Shown one piece after another: positions 13,400-23,210 of a DNA stretch of 64,000 nucleotides (position 1 is its first letter; each line of letters starts with the position of its first letter). The translations under genes were made by a program, and so were the position numbers. The notes beneath the pieces are model-generated. The model made no database searches. It worked only from the letters and a program-made list of their open reading frames with translations, and was not told the DNA's origin. Origin of the DNA: Coptis chinensis. Taxonomy: Eukaryota > Streptophyta > Magnoliopsida > Ranunculales > Ranunculaceae. The DNA lies in NCBI GenBank assembly GCA_015680905.1, contig CM027377.1, positions 32,822,501 to 32,886,500 of the forward strand. Direction: 5' to 3'.

Positions 13400-14560
13400 G
13401 GGATGAGCCATACCTTTTTAAGTATTGTGCGGATCAGTTATTCGATCGTTGTATTCCCGGTGGGAATACAATGAAGTTCTATCGTTACGCCATGACAAAG
13501 AGTGTAGTGGCCATTTTAGTGGGATGAAAACAACCTCTAAAGTTCTTCAATAATGGATTTTATTGGCCTACCCTTTTTAAGGATGCCCAAGTGCATTGCA
13601 AGGCGTGTATTCGTTGCCAACAACTTGGGCAAATCCTGGCGTAATATGATGCCATTAAATCCAATCTTGATAGTAGAAATTTTTATGTTTGGGGCATTGA
13701 TTTCATGGGCCCTTTCCCCTGTTTCCCACGGTTTCATTTATGTTCTAGTTGCGTGGACTCGTGTCTAAATGGATAGAGGCCCCTAGCTTGCCGTAGCAAT
13801 GACCATAAGACCGTTGTATTTTTTTATTAAAGAATATATTTTCGTCGATTTGGCATTTCTAAATCCATCATTAGTGATGGTGGAACACATTTTTGCAATG
13901 AGTTGTTGCATCCCTAGTGAAAAAGTATGGAGTTACACACAAAGTAGCAACTCCTTATCATCCACAAACTAGCGGACAAGTAGAAGTTTCTAATAAGGAA
14001 ATCAAAAGATTTTAGAAACGATTTGTAAACCACGATAGGGAAAAGGCGGGTGAAGCATCTATCGGATGCCTTATGGGCGATATAGAACTGCTTTCAAAAC
14101 TCCTATAGGTATGTCTCCCCTTTAGACTTGTATTTGGGAAACCATGTCATTTGCGGTTGAATTAGAGCACCGTGCCACGCGGGCTATAAAAGCCTTAACT
14201 TCAATATTGATGAGGCAGGTGTCAAGCCTTGAAGTTGCAATTAAATGAGCTTAAAGAAATCCGTGGCGATTCTTACGATCTCGAGAAGGATTATAAAGCT
14301 AACATGAAACATGTTCATGAGAAGCAAATCTTGCGCCAAAGAGTTTGTGGTCGGTCAAAAGGTCTTGCTTTACAACTCCCGTCAACATATTTGTGGTAAA
14401 AAACCCGTTGTGCGCCCTTTTAAGTTCTTGAAGTCACCCCTTATGGGGCAATCACCTTGGTAAATCCAAATGACAAACAGTACCTTTCAAGTTAATGGTC
14501 AACGGTTAAAACATTTTCCGCGAACTTACGTCACGATGTAGAGGAAGTCCTTTTACGGGA
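13400..14560 (+). pseudogene. Athila-type integrase (element B)
   Basis: The HHCC zinc-binding module is near 13485-13640 (HDKECSGHFSGMK, then CKACIRCQQLG). The catalytic core runs from about 13690 (GIDFMGPFPVSHGF, first Asp) through ISDGGTHF (13870-13890, second Asp) to [17 protein letters not shown] (13960-14010, the Glu). The C-terminal part includes a LKEIRGDSYDLEKDYKANMK segment and TPYGAITLVNPND (about 14430-14475). Several one-base indels break the frame. Integrase would insert the cDNA into the genome. Confidence 0.85.
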
Positions 14561-16206
14561 CCATGTCTATGAGGATTGACCTTTGTCATTGGTGTACTTC
14601 CTTTCACTTCCATATAGTGGTAAGTGCACCATTCAGGTAACCGGGCCCTCCCTATGGAGTGTGTGGATGTAAGTACCGGAACCTAAGTCCAAGGTTAACA
14701 TAATTCACGTTTTCCACTTTTGCATGTTTTCTCAGTTTTTGAGTCATGTTCCTTTATGGGGTGAATTATGTATTTATTGTTTTTCGTTTTACTTATAATA
14801 AACTAAAAAAATATATATAAATAAAATAAATAATAAGAAAAAAAAAATTCTTAATCATAGAAATAGCAATCCAACAAGTCTTGGGAATCTGACTTTAAAC
14901 GACCCGCGTTAGAACAAATTTTGTGTTTAAAAATTTGTTTGGGGGTGGGCAATCGGTATTTCCATCTGGATTGCTCAAACTTTCCATTTGTGTTGCTTAG
15001 GCCCATTACTGGTAGTTCAATTGGGTTGACGTAATCTAAACTTAGATTTCCTTCGTTCACATAAACGACGTCACACACGCACTTCGAGGCATTTTTCCAC
15101 CCTCTTATACGTCACCCATGGTTGGAATTAAGTGTTTTATGGATCATTGGATTGGAAATTCTCTACTGATCATTTCCATAACTCATACTCCAAAATTGGG
15201 CTAGTAACGAAGCGGCAAATTGAATTTGAAATTGCGCAAAAAATCGGAAAATTTCGGAATTCAAATTGGGCTTGGGCCCAAACCGCACGCACATCTGTGC
15301 GTCTCCTTCCTTCCTAAAAAAACGCATGGTTTCTTTCTTTTTTTTTCAATCCCGCCGGTTATCAAGGTAAAACAAACCTTAAACACCAAAATAAAAATAA
15401 AAAATAAAAAATAAAAAATAAAAAAAAAAAGAGAGAGAGAAGAAAACCTAACTACACCCACACCAAGATAATCAAATCCAACTAAAATCTTCTTTAAACC
15501 ATTACCGCCACCACCCCAACTCCGAAAAATAGCCACCAATTCGAGTAACTATCGCCACCACCGTTGTTTTCAGTAGTTTTTCTTCAAACTCGCCTCCCCT
15601 ACAGTCTACAAACCCATTAGTTGTCTCAGAAACTTCAATTTTCTGACGAAGAATTTTGCGAGCACGATTTGAGTGAGTCCGACTTAAGCTCCATTTTACG
15701 CACGCGGAGATGATTAGGAGACATTGGGCGGATTTGTGGTACTTTCGGTGAGGAGTTCTATCACTATGATTTGGTAGAACATTTTTAAAGCGAGAATTGG
15801 AGGGGATAGGATTTTCATAAAGGTAGCGAGGAGCGAGGAGGGAAATGCTAGCGAGGCGGTTGTTGTTGAAGCTGTTAGGAATTACGCTTGAACGCTTAAC
15901 ACGGTAGCGACAATTCAGGAATCGATTATCTTTGGAGTTCTGCTTTGATGAAGGATCCGTCGTGGAGGGTGAATGCAATCCGACATCTCATTCGTCCGCC
16001 CGGATCAACCACGAGAACCAATTAGCTGGCTATAGCTCGGTGGATTGGTAGGAGCGATCCCTTGGGAAAGACAAAGTCGGTGATATTATTGGCAATGTCG
16101 ATATGCGCACATTCTGGATTTTGCAAACAAATAAGTATAATTTTTGCATCCTCGATTTAATGTTTAATGTGATTCGAGGTGGGGAAAAGCTTGCGCCTCT
16201 TCCGTA
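14561..16206 (+). other. Post-pol region of element B
   Basis: The region contains the block shared with copy A (14620-14710), a PPT-like TTTGTTTGGGGGTGG at 14935-14949, an A-rich tract near 15395-15430 followed by GAGAGAGA, and broken frames. A plus-strand reading rich in proline and serine around 15450-15970 may be the degraded start of the ORF that is open from 16207, but this is only suggestive. Confidence 0.4.
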
Positions 16207-16773
16207 TTGATCACTAAGATCATGCTCTCCTTTAGAGCTGTCACAAGATCTGCTCCTATTAAGATCAAATTGCATTCTAATGCAAGTATCTATACGGATT
16301 GCATCCAAGAGACTTGGCCGTTATCTGAAGAAAAAATGGTTGAGTCAGAGGATGAAAGGGAGGATATGACATGTCTAGATGATGATGTATTAGATAAATG
16401 TCGTTCTAATTTTGAACGCATGCAAGTATTGCAAACTGCCTTGCGTTGCATTTATGGTATTTGTGAAGATATCCGCGATAAACAGATTGTAATTCGAAAG
16501 AAGCAAACGAACCTTCAGACGAGACTTGAAATGCTCGAAGGGGTTCAGGACAATATCTTGTCTAACATGGAGACTATCCACCAACATCAACAAGCCCAGT
16601 ATGCAGTACTCCGGACTGAGATGGAAGCACAGTGCTTGTTCCGAATAGAGATGCTACGACGCATGCCACCCATGGAGGACTCTGTTTCAGCCGAGTCTGA
16701 CAGGCATGAGCGTCGTCGCCCGGCGAGATGGTTCAAGCCAATCTCCATCTCAGGGTCCATCTTCATCACATAA
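16207..16773 (+). CDS. 188-residue post-pol ORF of element B (coiled-coil protein, unknown function)
   Basis: This is the longest undamaged frame in the Athila-type region. The first Met gives 188 residues ending in SGSIFIT. Residues about 45-160 are charged and helix-like with repeated heptads (for example LQTALRCIYGICEDIRDKQ and RKKQTNLQTRLEMLEG), so a coiled coil is likely. I see no signal peptide, membrane span or zinc finger, which argues against a classic envelope protein. It sits where Athila elements carry a third ORF. The start could lie further upstream if the frame was once longer. Function is not recognised. Confidence 0.45.
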   Translation: MITKIMLSFRAVTRSAPIKIKLHSNASIYTDCIQETWPLSEEKMVESEDEREDMTCLDDDVLDKCRSNFERMQVLQTALRCIYGICEDIRDKQIVIRKKQTNLQTRLEMLEGVQDNILSNMETIHQHQQAQYAVLRTEMEAQCLFRIEMLRRMPPMEDSVSAESDRHERRRPARWFKPISISGSIFIT

Positions 16774-19700
16774 CTAGGTGTTCACCATCAGTTGTGTTCG
16801 CTGTGATTTCATGGTTTTGATTGTTTTATTAGTTGGATTTTAATTAAGTAGTTAAATTTAAATATTAATGTGTTTGTTTTATGTTGTTTGGATTTAAATT
16901 TTATTTTTAATATATTTGGTTAATTTCGAGTACTGCTTGTTTTTATCATTAATCCCACCTTCCCGACTTGTTTGGGGGTGGTAATATTTATACCGAGCAT
17001 AATTCATTATATGATCATCCGCAGTAAAGTAGTTTTGAAGGAAAGGTTGATAATTTGGCTGATATCGGCATATCTATGATTTGTGTGGTGGTAGCATGAA
17101 ATCTAGGGGAGTTTAGAAGTTACTATTCTAAATCCAGTATGAAAGATACCAGGATTTTTAGAAAATCACGAAAATGGTTTGTTTCCGTTTTCGGGTTTGG
17201 AATTTTTCTATTTCCGAAAATTGCCTTAAAACAATTTGGGAACTTGCCGATTCGTTTTGGAAGCTCATAACCTATTTAAACTCCTTTCATTCTACACTAA
17301 CAAACCACAATACACCCCACCATCATCCTGCACCTTTCACTCCAAGCTTTTCTTTCTTTTTCCTCCAAATTTCTGTTTTAGCACTTACGAGCGCGCCTGC
17401 GCCCTTTACACTTTCGGAAATTTTGCTCAGAGCGCGACCCGCGCCCTCCTTGAGCGCGACTCGTGCCCAAACACTGTAATTGCAAAAACCCACGAGCGCG
17501 ACCGCGCCCTACCTTCTGTGAACACGGAAAATTCCAATTTTCAAAGGGTCATTCCAGGATTTTTTTGGAATTGTTCAAAGAGTCGTTGAGATGACATCTC
17601 CTATAGTCATACCTGAATAGTCTTTCGAAGACGTGTTGGGAACCGAGACCTATGGACATTGGTTCCGACCACGAGGATCTGATTAGGATGGCGTCATCTT
17701 GGTAAGTGATGACGATTCATATTCACCACGACTTCTTGCTTATTTCTACAACCACGTTAAATTCTATTGTAATCGGGATGGAGAACAAGAATTCTCCCAT
17801 CGTGGTCGATGACACGACACATCAATTCAATAAAAATGTGGTGGCTTTAGTTTCGGGATTACCAATACGATCCTGTTCACACATGGGCATATATGACCCG
17901 ATAATGCATATCTTTATGATTATACATATTTCCATGAGTATTATGGAGGAGGGTATTTTGAGTAATGGACCGTGGGCGATATAGCATTGCCCTTGGTAGC
18001 CTTTCCTAAGCGTAGGCACCACCATGTTATTCATCGATGAATATTTTGGGGAATGGCGGTTCATTCGCGCAAACAATGCGATGCTGGCGGTGACATTTTC
18101 CTCGCTTTAAATGAGGGGCGTCGCCCGATATGACATTCGAGTTTTAGTCGCTAGTCTTAAGAGAGCCCAAATCATGAGGCGTAAGTATCTTCTTATGCTG
18201 TGTTGGTAAGCCGCATCATCATCGTAGTTGTTTACCTATATTACGTGCACAATTCATAGATTGGAAAAGGGTTGAAGTCATGAGACCCACCAATTGGAGT
18301 GGTTAAGCTCATTGCGAATAATGACTTGTAGGGATGGCGGTGTGCGACCTCAATTGGTAAGCCCATTACATCCCATCGGACATAATAACACTTAACAGGT
18401 TAGCATTAGTAGATGATAAATAGCGGCAAGCTTGGCAAGTTATAATGGACTGGCAGGATGCGAAGGAACCTCATCTCTTTACTGAGGAGGAGGACGTTTA
18501 AGTGGGAGATAAGGTAAGTTTTAGTTTTGTTATTGTCTGCTTATGTCCCAAGCAAATTTAATTCTGTTAACCCCATAATGGGTGGAACTCTTATAGAGTT
18601 GCGTCAGTATTTTTATTTCCTATATTAGTATGTTCTAACCTTGTTTTGCAGATGTCCCAGAATTTCACGCGTTTCCATGGTATTGTTCTACCATCTTTAT
18701 TTAAATGTTTTGAGGACAAAGCATGCTTCTTGTTTGGGTGGGGCATAGAAACACGTGTAATTAAGGCATCTGTTAGGATATAGATATGTATAATATGCAT
18801 TTGTTTTCTAGTTAAAGTTTCAAAAATTTCAAAAATATAAATAAATAAGTTTATGCTATACACTTAGGAATATTGGTATTGTTTTCTTTCTCTATGCTCT
18901 TAACAATCTAGAAGTCTCACGTAGCTTTTGCATCAGAATAATTGTTAGAAACTTAGGTTAATATGTAGGTAATAATCTTTGCATCTATCTATAAATATAT
19001 TACATGAGTATCTATGATTGTTAGCGATAAGTTTACGAAATCTAGGCTAGAGTACTTATTCTACAAATCCGGTGTGAGAATATAGCCTAAAGCCTTATAT
19101 GAGCCGAAACATTTGAGAAATGACACAAGGGAGAAGTAAAAATCGGATAGAGAAATCACACGTCCACTTGCTTGATGATCACTATGCCATACCCTAAGCG
19201 AGAATTTAGGCCCTCTTTGGATCGATATAGCCAGAAATTCAAACCTATGAATTATTTTTCGCTAGTGCCCCTCCGAGCCTTTCTTTAGCCTTCCATAAAC
19301 CACAATTCTTTTACCACATTTACAAAACAAACAAAATAAAAATTCAACTTACCCAATCTAGAATAAGTCCGAGAATAGAATGAGTGAAGAAAGAAGAAGA
19401 GAAAAACCCGTGTAAACAAAAATTAGTAGTTGCTTGAGGAAAAAGAAAAGAAGTTTCCATCCAGGGAAAAAAAAAAATAGAAATAAATAAAAACTCCAAA
19501 AATAGAATAAAAGGAGTCAAAAGCCAAAGAAAAAAAAAAAAAAAATATGGCTAAGGATGGAAACAAATTATAGAAGCAAAAGAAAATAACAAGGTTTTCT
19601 CTAAGTTACATAATATGAAGACTCTACTATCTCGGACTTGTCCTTTTGAATATCCATTTCCTTCCTTCTTAAACCATCTCCTAATCCCCATGACACCTAA

Positions 19701-20310
19701 TAAAGACATCTAGCTCAATTAGGAATAGGTTAGTGTGATAGTAAAGTGGCAGATGTGTTTGATCGACTCCGGCTTCCTTGTTGTCATTGAGATTGTAAGG
19801 TAAAAGTGTGCCCAATCGCTGCAATCGGAGTAGCAAAACTTGAGCGGAAAAATCGAGTGGTTTCGTCTTGACAATTATGTGAGGACCTACTTAAGGACAC
19901 TATTCGAAGTTTTCAGAAATGAACACTCGCTAGGCATTTCATAGTATTACTCATAGTATTTATATTCGTATCATAGATGATTGATTATTATGCATATATT
20001 AGCTTAAGTTTTTGACTTGGTTATTCTTATTCATTTGCTAGTGAGATGTATAGATAGTTGGGACATGAATAAAGGAAACAATAGTTTTATTTCTTAGTCG
20101 TTGTAGTATAGTTGAAGTTTGTGAGTACCTTCTTCATGGAAAAAACTCTCACGAGGCTATAACTTCGTCTACTAGGGAATTCCTAGTGGTTTAAGGCCTT
20201 GTTGCATATGGTCAATGCAATCGCACTCAGCGAAACGAGAGTAGATAGAACTCCATTTTTGGTCACTTATTCTAATTTCTCATCTTTGCTTGAGGACAAG
20301 CAAAATGCTG
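16774..20310 (+). other. Long 3' noncoding region of element B
   Basis: No convincing coding sequence. It matches element A inverted. PPT-like purine runs occur at 16968-16983 and 18732-18745. A G+C-rich repeated motif occupies 17388-17512. A-rich low-complexity sequence lies at 19440-19550. Short open frames (for example 17174-17479, 17706-17984) show no recognisable domain. Confidence 0.5.
17388..17512 (+). repeat. Repeated GAGCGCGAC-x-CGCGCCC motif
   Basis: Four imperfect copies of a motif close to GAGCGCGACCGCGCCC occur within about 120 bp (near 17390, 17431, 17453 and 17493), separated by AT-rich spacers. The G+C content here is far above the surroundings. Related but diverged repeats (GGTGGCGCTCGACTAGAAGC type) occur in the matching part of copy A, about 3530-3730. 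Confidence 0.65.
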
Positions 20311-20323
20311 TTTAGGGGTGGTT
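20311..20323 (+). other. Polypurine tract of element B
   Basis: TTTAGGGGTGGTT sits directly before the 3' LTR start TGATAAGAG. It is the mirror of the tract at 689-701 in copy A. Confidence 0.7.
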
Positions 20324-21803
20324 TGATAAGAGCCCAAAACTGTAGTTTTAACCCCCTAACGATCATACTTTTAGACCCAATTATGTGAGTAATAATTAAG
20401 AGTTAACACTGATTACGTGTTTTTATACATTTCAAGTTTCAAAGTCCATTATGTGCAGAAATGTGCCACTTTAGCGAGATAAATGAGCAAAGGTCGGTTA
20501 CTAAGGAGTTCCGTGATTAAAGGCCAAGATTCAAGAAGACAAAGCCTTTCTAAAGCCCGGTCAAAAGCTGAAAAGTCGACGGGCGTTAAACAAAGACACA
20601 AAGTCGGCAGAACTTCCGAAAGCCGTATCTTTGGACTCAGACCTCGGAATTGGGCCTACCTTATGTCAAAACGACCGGCTCGGAAAGAGATTTCCAATGG
20701 TCTAAGACTTGACCCAATCAGAGGAGTACAAATGGACGAAAAGGCTGTTGAAGCCAACTACAGCTGAAGAGGCCTTTTTAGACTGAAAGAATTGGATTTT
20801 GGGCCTGATTCTCTGGCCCAAAACATGGCTCCAAGCCCATGCACGATTTTTGGATCTGAAAGTATAAAAACCAAAGTTTAGCTCTTTGTTAATGGTAGCT
20901 AGTTAGACCTAAAACAATATAGATAATTCTAGATCTAGTTTTCAGTAGATTAATTAAGTTTTAGTTCCATTTTCAATTCTTGTTTTAGATTAAGTCTTTG
21001 AATCATTGTTCTTGATTGATTAGATAAATAAAATAGTTATTTTGTCAATTTCGATTTTTGTCATCTCAATTTATAGATCTAGTTTTAATTCTTGTTGATT
21101 ATCATTTAAGTAGTTTAAGTAGATTGAAACATTGTTAGTTAATTTAGTTAAGTTAGAATTTTAATATGATGTGTAGTTATAATTCAATGGGAAATGATGG
21201 TTTGATGACTCAAGGGTAAAACCTCCATTAGGGTTGATGAAGCCTTGATGAAAACTTAGTGGTATAGTGTAGAAGCATTGTAGAATCTATTCCAATCTAG
21301 AAGGTCGTGATTAAGCCATGAGAATGGGTGGGCGACCTCACATGCTAGTTAGTATTGGTAGAAATGCCATGAACACTAGGGATTAGAACTCAAAATTCTT
21401 TCCGTAAGAGCATTGAGAATCGAGATACAAGAATCTATGCTAGGTTATTAAGTTGGATTCGAGGTGGATTCAATTCCCCTCTAATCCTTTATCTAGATTC
21501 AAAAAAACAATCATATTTCCATAGCATTCGTAGTTTAAATTCAACATAATCAATTTCATATTGTATCGTAGTATAACACCCTTCATAAAGCTCTCATTAG
21601 ACTTAAGACCAATTAATTAGACTAGAAAACATTCCATGCTAGAGAACTAGGAGTTGAACGAATTTGTTACTCCACTATATCTCATAGGATTGAGAGTAGA
21701 AACTTTGATAAACATATAGGCACATAAGATAGTTTTAGTTTATTTACGTTTTGAGTTTCATCGTTCATTTCGTAGGTAAACTATTCAATTTTATGATTTA
21801 TCA
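20324..21803 (+). repeat. 3' LTR of element B (complete, 1480 bp)
   Basis: It starts TGATAAGAGCCC and ends TATGATTTATCA, so the ends carry the inverted repeat TGATAA/TTATCA. It matches copy A's LTRs in inverted orientation. It is immediately preceded by a polypurine tract. A 94-codon frame at 20483-20767 lies inside it and is probably chance. A target duplication cannot be read because the 5' end of this copy is missing. Confidence 0.85.
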
Positions 21804-22354
21804 CAGTTAAACCACATAATTTAAAATGTAAAATTTATCATGGGAACACAATAGGTATTCTCCAATTCCTCCGCATACATATAGAGTGAGTAAACACAGA
21901 AACTTAACATGAGCAGTAAAGCAGAAAACTGATAGTATTATAACTTTGTCGGTAAACCTAAAACATGCTGTAAGAGTAATAAGAGTAAGAAATTTCATGA
22001 TTAAATGAATTGAGGTATTCTCTACTCACTTGTAGCGCGCTCCGACTATTAGCTAGCTAACATAAAAACTATTCCTTTTCTTCTGTCAGTAAAACCCCCT
22101 TTTTTTCTTCTTTCCTCTCTGAAAAACTCTCGCTGTGTTTTTCCCCTCCAAACTCTACGTGAGAAAACTTTTTTTTTTATTAGTTTTAACAACCTCACTA
22201 AAAAACAAGGATAACACTTATCTGTTTACTTACAAGACTTTTATCCCTAAGCTGATAGTTATCATATATCTAGTTTTATCTATTTTTATTATTATTATAA
22301 TTATTATTATTACTATTATTATAGGAAAAGCAAATAAAAAGACGGGGTGTTATA
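21804..22354 (-). repeat. Fragment of a 'TATAACACCCC' long LTR
   Basis: The right end, GGGGTGTTATA at 22344-22354, is the reverse complement of the start of the solo LTR at 33310. Adjacent features also match in inverted order: the ATT/AAT microsatellite (22284-22322 versus 33347-33370), then the ACTCTC/GAGAGT-rich segment (22080-22180 versus 33470-33540). The left side is cut by the Athila cluster. The right side abuts Ty1/copia coding sequence, so this LTR was inserted into a copia element. Confidence 0.65.
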
Positions 22355-23043
22355 GCTGGACATAAGGCAAATGAATGTCACAAGCCAAAGAAGTACAAGA
22401 AGCAAAAGACTAAAGCAAATGTGACATGGACACGCTTTTTGATAATGTTAATGACATGAACCTATCTGTTGTGGTTTCTGAATGTCTCGTGATTAGAAAT
22501 GAAAGAGAATGGTGGGTGGATACTGGTGCTACTCACCACATATGCTCCAACAAGTCGATATTCACCACTTATTATGCTGTGGAAAAGGAAGAACAACTCT
22601 TTATGGGAAACTCTTCTACGTCCAAGGTTGAAGGGAAAGGAAAGGTGGTGATGAGGTTGACTTATGGGAATGAACTAACTCTGAATGAGGTGCTCTATGT
22701 GCCTGACATTCTCAAGAACTTGGTTTATGGGTCGCTGCTGAGCAAGAATGGCTCTAGGTTAGTCTTTGTTTCTAATAAATTTGTACTAATTAAGAATGAT
22801 GTATTACTATTAGGATGTCTTGTTTTACTATTGCGCCAAAGAGCACCAATAAAGTTGAATCTTCTGTTTACTTGATTGAGTCTTCACATGTATGACATGG
22901 TAGATTAGGACATGTTAATTATGATACTTTGCGTAGATTAATTAATTTGGACTATATACTAAAGATAAAAATAGACCCACACCATAAATGTGAAACTTGT
23001 GTAGAATCCAAGTTGACCAGATCATCATTTCATTCCATTGAAA
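22355..23043 (+). pseudogene. Ty1/copia gag-pol fragment (zinc knuckle end, protease, GAG-pre-integrase)
   Basis: The reading begins inside a CCHC knuckle (GHKANECHKPKK), then a 149-codon frame at 22426-22875 with the aspartic protease signature WWVDTGATHHIC and the downstream LNEVLYVPDILKNL. After a frame break at about 22870, HGRLGHVNYDTLRRL and HHKCETCVESKLTRSSFH (22900-23040) give the GAG-pre-integrase domain. RT and integrase are absent, so this is a truncated copy. The order and spacing are those of copia Pol. Confidence 0.85.
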
Positions 23044-23049
23044 GAAGAC

Positions 23050-23210
23050 TAACCTAGATGATCATAAACTAATTTGTGCCTAAGGGTACTAACCTTAAAT
23101 TCGAACTAACGGAAAATTATAGCGATAGCAGAATTTTATAATAAACGGACAGACATCTAGATGATCATAAACTAATTTGTTCCGTTAGTTCAAATTTAAC
23201 CTAAGGGTAC
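23050..23210. repeat. Short fold-back with direct repeat
   Basis: The segment TCCGTTAGTTC near 23183 is the inverted partner of GAACTAACGGA near 23102, with flanking match to about 20 bp. A direct repeat of GATGATCATAAACTAATTTG occurs at about 23059 and 23162. It immediately follows the truncated copia fragment. It may be a small fold-back element or a rearrangement scar. Confidence 0.5.

Larger units (their letters stand above)
11633..21803 (+). mobile_element. Athila-type Ty3/gypsy retrotransposon B (5'-truncated, plus strand)
   Basis: From left to right this holds pol (RT, RNase H, integrase), a long 3' region with an intact 188-codon ORF, a polypurine tract and a complete 3' LTR (20324-21803). 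It has no 5' LTR, gag or protease of its own: it starts abruptly at the broken LTR of copy A. The RT motif FMDDFS and the post-integrase wording are characteristic of the Athila group. The 3' half matches copy A in inverted orientation, so both belong to one family. Confidence 0.75.

Noticed and set aside
15502-15978. 158-codon minus frame
   Set aside because: It is antisense within element B's post-pol region and has no recognisable motif; likely a shadow frame.
20483-20767. 94-codon frame in the LTR
   Set aside because: Lies wholly inside the 3' LTR, is not maintained in the other LTR copies, and shows no domain.
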